Under the pieces are notes generated by a model. It was not told the DNA's origin and ran no database searches. It saw nothing but the letters and a program-made list of their open reading frames with translations. Positions 1 through 5,891 of a stretch of 14,712 bases of DNA are shown piece by piece; positions within the stretch are counted from its first letter, which is position 1; each line of letters begins with the position of its first letter. A program made the position numbers and the translations under genes. The stretch spans positions 1 to 14,712 of the forward strand of contig JBBDIE010000160.1 in NCBI GenBank assembly GCA_040880545.1, read 5' to 3'. This stretch comes from M55B112 sp040880545. Its GTDB lineage: Bacteria > Bacteroidota > Bacteroidia > Bacteroidales > GCA-2748055.

Positions 1-1363
1 AAGGTGCTGCCAATTGTACCCCGAATCTGTCTGTTGCATCTGTTCCTACAGTAACAAAGTACTGGGTGGAACCCATCATCTCATCAGCACTGAAATACAG
101 TATCGAGTTGTCAGCATTCCAGATGAAATCCATTCCTCCCAGTGGAGGTGTAAATTCGATGGATTTTTCAACGGTAGTGTCAATCATCCCTTTCGAGAAC
201 CGAAGCTCAAATGGAGATGTCACTGGCACTTTATTGGCAAGATTTGCAGGGAATGTATAAAGAACTGTTGGAGGCTCCGGAAGTGTTTTAAACGTAAATG
301 TAGTATCTGCCAGCATATTTAAGCCCGCATCGCCTGCACCCTTCACACTTGTAGTAATGGTCACAAGATATTCAGTGGAATATGGCAGTTGGTCATGTGA
401 TATGGTTACCATATCGCCTGTTTCATTCCATGCAAATGCCTGGTTTGGAAGAGCCGGGTCAAAAGTGATGGCTCCTTCAGCTGAACTCTGGGTAACAGGA
501 ACATCGAATTGAATCACATAATCAGCCGTAGTCTCTACTGTTGTATCAGCGTGAGCCGGCACTGTTTCAGCAACAGCCGGTGGTTTGGGTTCAGCATCAA
601 CAACATTAAACTCCAAACTGTAAACCCTGTAACCTACATCCGAAGTGTCAGCTTTTGATAAATAGAGGATGTCGGAAAAATACCTCATGTTATATTCTGC
701 CATATCAAGATATAGTTCAGGGGGATGCGGATCACCATCAATTCCATCAAGAATAGGCCATATTTTGTCAGTGTCATGGTCTTTGATAAGTGCGTGTGCA
801 TTATCACCACCAGTTACATCATTGTATCCAAATCTGACAAAATCAATACCGACCTCTCCGGTAAGTTTAAACTGCATCCATTCATTGTCCTCACCCTCAT
901 CATCAATTCTTCTCTGGTTTTCTCCACGCACACCCAGACCGCCTCTGTTACCATCAGAATCTGAGCCAAGCTGTATCCGGCTCTCTGCTGTTAGAATCAG
1001 GGAAAATGATTTCCCAAAAAGAGCTGCATTGGTTGTTGCTCCAATAGCTGCATTGTCCCAGGTGTTGAGCACATCGACAACAGGTTGATATGTTGTAGGA
1101 GTAGACACATCAAGACCGATTTGGCCCGTAGCGCCAATCGTAAACGCAAATTCAACGTATGGATCTCCTGCATCTTCTACAGCATCATCTCCATATCCAC
1201 CCAGTCCGGTTCCATTAAATCCTTCGTTTCCGGATCCGTAATCACCACCATCCGGGTTTGTAAACTCCAGGACAATATCCTGGGCCTGAAGATTCAATAC
1301 AAAGCCGCTCATCGCCACAATGAAGCAGGCTAATAAAACTTTTGTAATATTTTGCTTTTTCAT
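1..1363 (-). CDS. Secreted protein with unassigned N-terminal domain and two Big_5-type Ig-like domains (3' end outside window)
   Basis: The frame is open from ATG at 1363 to the left edge, giving 454 codons with no stop, so the C-terminus is missing. Residues 1-28 form a signal peptide with probable cleavage after LQAQ. Residues about 29-255 form a domain I cannot assign, with motifs LFGKSFSLILT (115-125), GGLGVRGEN (141-149), GGDNAH (185-190) and KDHDTD (194-199). Two Ig-like domains resembling Big_5/SbsA-type follow at about 262-361 and 363-454; the second is almost complete. The protein aligns end to end with the upstream gene at 1391-2968, including the signal peptide (both start MKKQ and end NLQxQ), so the two are tandem paralogues. 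By that alignment I infer that about 75-85 residues are missing, including a T9SS sorting domain. It starts 27 bp after its neighbour's stop, so it is co-transcribed. Likely role: exported or cell-surface glycan-binding or structural protein. No catalytic motif is visible. Confidence 0.85.
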   Translation of the reverse strand, partial: MKKQNITKVLLACFIVAMSGFVLNLQAQDIVLEFTNPDGGDYGSGNEGFNGTGLGGYGDDAVEDAGDPYVEFAFTIGATGQIGLDVSTPTTYQPVVDVLNTWDNAAIGATTNAALFGKSFSLILTAESRIQLGSDSDGNRGGLGVRGENQRRIDDEGEDNEWMQFKLTGEVGIDFVRFGYNDVTGGDNAHALIKDHDTDKIWPILDGIDGDPHPPELYLDMAEYNMRYFSDILYLSKADTSDVGYRVYSLEFNVVDAEPKPPAVAETVPAHADTTVETTADYVIQFDVPVTQSSAEGAITFDPALPNQAFAWNETGDMVTISHDQLPYSTEYLVTITTSVKGAGDAGLNMLADTTFTFKTLPEPPTVLYTFPANLANKVPVTSPFELRFSKGMIDTTVEKSIEFTPPLGGMDFIWNADNSILYFSADEMMGSTQYFVTVGTDATDRFGVQLAAP

Positions 1364-1390
1364 AATATTCTATTTTTTTTAGTTACACCT

Positions 1391-2968
1391 TTATTGTATT
1401 ACAATCAATTTCCTGACACTATTCTCCTCTTTATCTGATACAGTGACAAAATAGCTACCCGCCTTCATGTCGCTCAGGTCGATTTCGTCACTATTGTAGA
1501 GGGATTTCATCAGCTGGCCGGTAATACTGTGTATACTTACGGTAGAAACGCTCATACCCCTTATATAAAGCACCTCAGATACAGGATTGGGATAAATCAA
1601 TATATCCTGCAATGTGGTGTTATCTACATTAACCGGGGCAGCTGTTGTAAATGAAAATACAACAGGTTCCGCAAATGAAACACCATAGATATCGGTTGCA
1701 TCTGTAGTTAATGTTCCAGTGTACTCTGTACTGGCTTCCATTGTCGCTGAAGATACAACAACCTTAGTGCCGGATCCGTTCCAGCTAAATGAGAGGTCAG
1801 AAAGTGCCGGTTCAAATGACAAAGCGTTTTGAACGCTATTGGTATTCATCGATTGCGAGAATTCCAGAATCATAGGAGTGCCCGCCGGAACATTCTTTGC
1901 TTCGTTAGCCGGATACGTTGACAGAATTGTTGGTGAATCCGGTAAAGTCTGGTAGGTAAAAACAAGATTCGTCAGTGCATTTGCTCCGCCTGCAGCTTGA
2001 GCGGCTGTGCTGATTGATAGTTCATAATCGGTGAAGAAAGCAAGGTCATCAGAAGTGATGGTTAATTCATCGCCAACTGTGTTCCATGTATTCACCCTGT
2101 TTGTCAGCGGTGGATTAAATGTTACCGCGGCTTCCGTTACTGCAGTGTTCATTGCCATGTTGAAAAGTATCACAAAATCGGTAGCAACATCAAGACGCGC
2201 ACCGTCGGGCTGCGGGGAAATTTCTGCAACAGATGGGTTGGTCGGTTCCATCAAGGTAAAAAACAGACCCAACAGTCTTCCGCCACCAGCCAAAGTGTCA
2301 CTTTCTTTAACTGTAAGTTGCTCTGTTGCGAAGCGCAGTTCCAGTAAGCCTGGATCAAAAGCGATGACAGAATCGCGAACAAAAGTTGTGTCAGTATCAG
2401 TATAGATAAAATGGCCTGCAGGAGTAAAGAACAGGGAATCCGTGTCATGATCACGTATCACGAAATGGGCATTGTCGCCACCACCACGTTCAGTGGGTTC
2501 GTACATCAATGAATCGATCTTCAACCCCACTCTACCTTCAAGCGTAATGTACAGTTCCTCCGAACCTCCACCATCAATACGGCCTGAATTCTGCCCCTGG
2601 ATACCTAACCCTCCTTTTTCCCGGCAATCCAGTCGCTTGCCATTGGTTGTTAATACGAGGGAAAATGTCTTGCCAAAGAGGGAAGCAATGTCTGTGGTCC
2701 CTGCATTGGGATCATCCCAGGTATCAACAAATGCGATAACGTCTGCGTCATCAGAGGGAGTAACAGCATCCAGAGCAATTGCTCCGGCTCCATCTATTGT
2801 ATAGTTCAGATGGAGTGCATCTCTTCCTGCAATTCCCTCTGTTCTATCTTCTCTATCATCTCCGTTCTCGAAGATAACTTTTGCCTGTCCTTGTAAATTT
2901 ACAAAGCAGGCACTTACTGCTAAAATGATTACAACAGTAAAAACTTTTCCGAGTAGTTGTTTTTTCAT
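1391..2968 (-). CDS. T9SS-sorted protein with unassigned N-terminal domain and two Big_5-type Ig-like domains
   Basis: This is a 525-residue protein. Residues 1-28 form a signal peptide. A domain of unknown family covers about 29-240, with motifs LFGKTFSLVLT (97-107), GGLGIQGQN (119-127), GGDNAH (163-168) and RDHDTD (172-177). Two Big_5-like Ig domains follow at about 242-341 and 343-441; each opens with P(S/T)(V/I) and carries a 'FNMAMN' or 'FSQSMN' type strand. The C-terminus (about 456-525) is a typical type A T9SS sorting domain: ILIYPNPVSEVLYI, then SIHSITGQ, DLSDMKAGSYFV and the final KLIVIQ. The protein should therefore cross the outer membrane by T9SS and be released or anchored at the surface. 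Its paralogue follows after 27 bp. The signal peptide contains VSAC (18-21), which fits a lipobox, but the paralogue has MSGF there, so I favour ordinary signal peptidase I cleavage near LQGQ. Role inferred: accessory surface binding protein of the PUL. Confidence 0.9.
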   Translation of the reverse strand: MKKQLLGKVFTVVIILAVSACFVNLQGQAKVIFENGDDREDRTEGIAGRDALHLNYTIDGAGAIALDAVTPSDDADVIAFVDTWDDPNAGTTDIASLFGKTFSLVLTTNGKRLDCREKGGLGIQGQNSGRIDGGGSEELYITLEGRVGLKIDSLMYEPTERGGGDNAHFVIRDHDTDSLFFTPAGHFIYTDTDTTFVRDSVIAFDPGLLELRFATEQLTVKESDTLAGGGRLLGLFFTLMEPTNPSVAEISPQPDGARLDVATDFVILFNMAMNTAVTEAAVTFNPPLTNRVNTWNTVGDELTITSDDLAFFTDYELSISTAAQAAGGANALTNLVFTYQTLPDSPTILSTYPANEAKNVPAGTPMILEFSQSMNTNSVQNALSFEPALSDLSFSWNGSGTKVVVSSATMEASTEYTGTLTTDATDIYGVSFAEPVVFSFTTAAPVNVDNTTLQDILIYPNPVSEVLYIRGMSVSTVSIHSITGQLMKSLYNSDEIDLSDMKAGSYFVTVSDKEENSVRKLIVIQ

Positions 2969-3016
2969 AATCTCTGAATTTAATGTTTAGTATACATGTT
3001 ATATTTCCAATTTGAC

Positions 3017-4069
3017 TTATTCTTTATAAACGGTAACCTTGTATTCCTCAAAAGTCACATCCGTATCAATAAATACAAGGGAATCATTTACCTGGTAATC
3101 ATCCGTTCCGTCGTTGTATATGTAATTCAGGTAAATGGTACGGTGCTTGTTTCCATTGTATGACTCCGATTCCGGATCGTCTTTGGTATAATATATTCCC
3201 GTGCCAATTACATCAACAGTTGTAGTGTCTGCCTGCGCAACAACAACATCCTGATTCTCATGATCAAATGTCAGCTCCAGGATGAAGCGTGCATCATCAT
3301 CTGATGATATTCCGGCCGCATGGCCCATCATATTCTCTGTCAAAGATGTTGTAGTCAACACGGTTGCAATATTATCCGTAAGAAACCTAGCGGAATATAT
3401 TGTTGTATCATTGGTCGCGAGATTCAGTCGTTGACCCCTGTACAAATAGTAACCATGGGTTGCATTGATATACCTGATGCCAAACAATGTGTAGTTCTTC
3501 GGAACTGTTTTCCAATGGTCCGGATTTCGTACATCAGCAGTGTCAGGCGACACTCCGGAAGCTACTTCCCCACTCAAAACAGAGTCGGAAACGGCACTAA
3601 TAATTCGAAGTGGTATTACATAGTTTAAACCTGTGCTTAACGGGTCCTGGAAAAAGGCATCGTTCAAATCTATACGGGTCTTTCCACTTAATTTCCCTGA
3701 TGGAATAGTAATTTCTAATGTAGCAGCATCAAGGAATGCGGCGTCATAATATGATTCGGGCAACAACATCAGCGTATCCCCTGTTGCTGTGTTGACAATG
3801 TTTTCAGCTAGCTCAGGAGCGTAGGCAATAGTGACAATCCTGTCGATCTGATTTTCGTATACTCCACCCATTGTAATACCAATCGAAAATGCCTTTTCCA
3901 AATCAATGAAATTATCACCAACCGATTCATCGCCAAGGATCAATGTACGTATGGGCATCTGAAATGGAAAATAGACCGTTGTGTAATCGTAATCATCAAA
4001 TTCAATATCCCTGTTTGTACAAGAGAAGAGCAATATTCCTGTAAATAATATGGTTATTATCTTTTTCAT
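3017..4069 (-). CDS. Surface lipoprotein with DUF1735-like and DUF5627-like regions (putative glycan-binding protein)
   Basis: This is a 350-residue lipoprotein. The signal peptide ends in the lipobox LFSC with acylated Cys17, followed by an acid-rich stretch (D21, E23, D25, D26, D28) of the kind linked to surface export of Bacteroidota lipoproteins. Residues about 30-165 resemble DUF1735: a beta-sandwich with VYFPFQMP early and NYVIPLRI near 149-156. Residues about 185-350 resemble DUF5627, with HWKTVPKNYTLFGIRYINATHG at about 185-206 as the most recognisable block. Genes of this type commonly sit just after a susC/susD pair and are taken to be surface glycan-binding proteins. That role is inferred here, and no catalytic residues are seen. 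The gene starts 63 bp after SusD-2. A short AGGAA at 4074-4078 lies only 4 bases before the ATG and may not matter, since this phylum rarely uses Shine-Dalgarno pairing. Family names are from memory of their motifs. Confidence 0.85.
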   Translation of the reverse strand: MKKIITILFTGILLFSCTNRDIEFDDYDYTTVYFPFQMPIRTLILGDESVGDNFIDLEKAFSIGITMGGVYENQIDRIVTIAYAPELAENIVNTATGDTLMLLPESYYDAAFLDAATLEITIPSGKLSGKTRIDLNDAFFQDPLSTGLNYVIPLRIISAVSDSVLSGEVASGVSPDTADVRNPDHWKTVPKNYTLFGIRYINATHGYYLYRGQRLNLATNDTTIYSARFLTDNIATVLTTTSLTENMMGHAAGISSDDDARFILELTFDHENQDVVVAQADTTTVDVIGTGIYYTKDDPESESYNGNKHRTIYLNYIYNDGTDDYQVNDSLVFIDTDVTFEEYKVTVYKE

Positions 4070-4132
4070 GTCGTTCCTGTTAAGTAAATCTGAATTATCT
4101 GAGATGTATATCTTTGCAACTATATTACACTT

Positions 4133-5860
4133 CTAATTCCAGCCTTCGTTTTGTACCAGGTCATATTTCAGGGTCTCTCCATAGGGGATCGGACCGTAGA
4201 TCTGGTAATCCTGGTAATTCCGTTTCTCCACTTCCACATATATGTATTGGGTTCCGTCTGCGGATACCTGTACTCCGTGAACGGGCTTTTTCATGACATC
4301 AATCATCTTCCAGCGTCTCAGGTCCCAGAAGCGCTGATTCTCAAAACACATCTCCAGTCGCCGCTCATTCCTGATTAAATCATCAAATGTTCCGTTACTG
4401 ATCGTTAGATCTACATAAAACTGTGATGTAATACCTGCCCTGTTCCGAATGGCATTTATTACATTTTTCGCGGTATATCCGCCTATATCCCCTTCGGGTC
4501 CAACAGCCTCATTTGCCGCTTCGGCAAACATCAGCAATACATCCGTATAGCGTGCATATACGTAATAGTGCACACCATTTGAACCAACTGCAGGATCCAC
4601 ATTTACATTGATGTTCATGAATTTTTTCAGATAATATCCTGTTAAGGATTTGAAAGGATCGGAACTGCCAATCGCATCCTGTGATCCGGCAGTGGTTTTT
4701 ACAACAAGCGTACTGTCACTTCTTTCAATCGTGGAGCCGTTATATAATATATACATTGACAGGCGGGGATCACGACCTGAGTAAGGATCTGAAGAATTGA
4801 TCTTACTAATATCGGCCGGTATTCCGGTTACCAGCGGAAAGGCATTCACCAGTTCCTGGGTTGGATTGGTCCTTCCTTCTCCGTACAATGATGGAGGATA
4901 GTTGTTTACTTCCCAGCCATTAATATTCCTCCGCGATGAATACCAGAATACTTCAGGATGCACATTACCCTGAGTTACATTATTATTGCTGTAAAATTCC
5001 AGATGATTCCGATTTCCAGGCCCGATTAATGATAGCCCTCCATTCAGATCCATGAGTTCAGCGGCGGATTCAGCCGCCTGCTGGTACGTATATGATGATC
5101 CTTCTGAATATGCAGGGCTTGCAGCATACAATAATGTTTTCGTCTTGATTAAGCGTACAGCTAATCCATTGATCCTGTTCGTAAAATTTGAACCGTACCC
5201 GAGTTTGTAAAAACTGTCACCAACGTCTCTGTACCTGTCAGGCAATAGGGCAATCGCACTATCGCAATCGGTTATAATGAATTCGACAAGCGCATCAAAT
5301 GAAGAACGCGGAATCACATAGTCATCCGGGTTGCTTGCATCAAGTACACGGTCTACAATAGGAACCCCGAGCATTTCTCCATTTGCTCCCCTACCGGCAT
5401 GAGCCTGTAAAAGTCCGAAATAGTACCATGCGCGTAATCCATAGGCTTCTCCTTTCAGTCGATTCGCGAACATTTCGCTCACGTTATCAAATTCCCAGTA
5501 CCAATCCACTTCTGATGTTTCCGCTAAAAATGTATTGATATAGGCGAGGCTTTCATACGCACCGTTCCAAACCGAAAATGGATTGAAGTTTGATGTCCAA
5601 CCGCCGTCGTTGGCAGTTTTTACATTTGCATCCTGAATATTGGTTACAGCATCATCACTACCGTATGCCAGGTTGAAATTGTTATGATTTTGAGGGAGAT
5701 CCCTGTAGGCTGTCAGCAGTAAACCTTCAGCGTAATTTGTATACGACTTCACATCCTCCAACGTATAAATATTAGAGACATCCGGTTCCAGAAGATCACA
5801 ACTGGTGAGCAATAGAACCGGCATCAAAACTGTTATTATAATATATGTTAATCTCTTCAT
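4133..5860 (-). CDS. RagB/SusD family nutrient-uptake outer membrane lipoprotein (SusD-2)
   Basis: This is a 575-residue SusD homologue. The signal peptide ends in LLTSC with lipidated Cys21, then acidic residues. The helical TPR-like body has family landmarks: LRAWYYFGLLQAHAG in the N-terminal third, the tract around YVYARYTDVLLMFAEAANE, then AIRNRAG. The C-terminal signature RNERRLEMCFENQRFWDLRRWK starts at residue 497. SusD proteins form the lid over their cognate SusC barrel and bind incoming oligosaccharide at the cell surface. The gene lies 31 bp downstream of SusC-2 (5892-8744), the standard susC-susD order, so the two should be a cognate pair. Length is normal for the family (about 500-650). 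The ligand cannot be read from the sequence: several exposed-type Trp and Tyr residues are present, but I cannot place a binding site without a structure. Confidence 0.96.
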   Translation of the reverse strand: MKRLTYIIITVLMPVLLLTSCDLLEPDVSNIYTLEDVKSYTNYAEGLLLTAYRDLPQNHNNFNLAYGSDDAVTNIQDANVKTANDGGWTSNFNPFSVWNGAYESLAYINTFLAETSEVDWYWEFDNVSEMFANRLKGEAYGLRAWYYFGLLQAHAGRGANGEMLGVPIVDRVLDASNPDDYVIPRSSFDALVEFIITDCDSAIALLPDRYRDVGDSFYKLGYGSNFTNRINGLAVRLIKTKTLLYAASPAYSEGSSYTYQQAAESAAELMDLNGGLSLIGPGNRNHLEFYSNNNVTQGNVHPEVFWYSSRRNINGWEVNNYPPSLYGEGRTNPTQELVNAFPLVTGIPADISKINSSDPYSGRDPRLSMYILYNGSTIERSDSTLVVKTTAGSQDAIGSSDPFKSLTGYYLKKFMNINVNVDPAVGSNGVHYYVYARYTDVLLMFAEAANEAVGPEGDIGGYTAKNVINAIRNRAGITSQFYVDLTISNGTFDDLIRNERRLEMCFENQRFWDLRRWKMIDVMKKPVHGVQVSADGTQYIYVEVEKRNYQDYQIYGPIPYGETLKYDLVQNEGWN

Positions 5861-5891
5861 ATCTGTATATTTTATAATAAATTTTTGCCTC

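Noticed and set aside
669..1088. Plus-strand open frame of 139 codons
   Set aside because: It lies wholly antisense to the secreted protein gene at <1-1363, has a low-complexity Ser/Pro-rich product and no recognisable domain; it is a shadow of the real frame.
2031..2405. Plus-strand open frame of 124 codons
   Set aside because: It is antisense to the well-supported T9SS-type gene at 1391-2968, and its product resembles nothing known.
4070..4132. Possible internal promoter before the lipoprotein gene (GTTG, 19 bp, TAATTCAG)
   Set aside because: Both boxes deviate from the consensus, with several mismatches overall, and the sequence is AT-rich enough to give this by chance.
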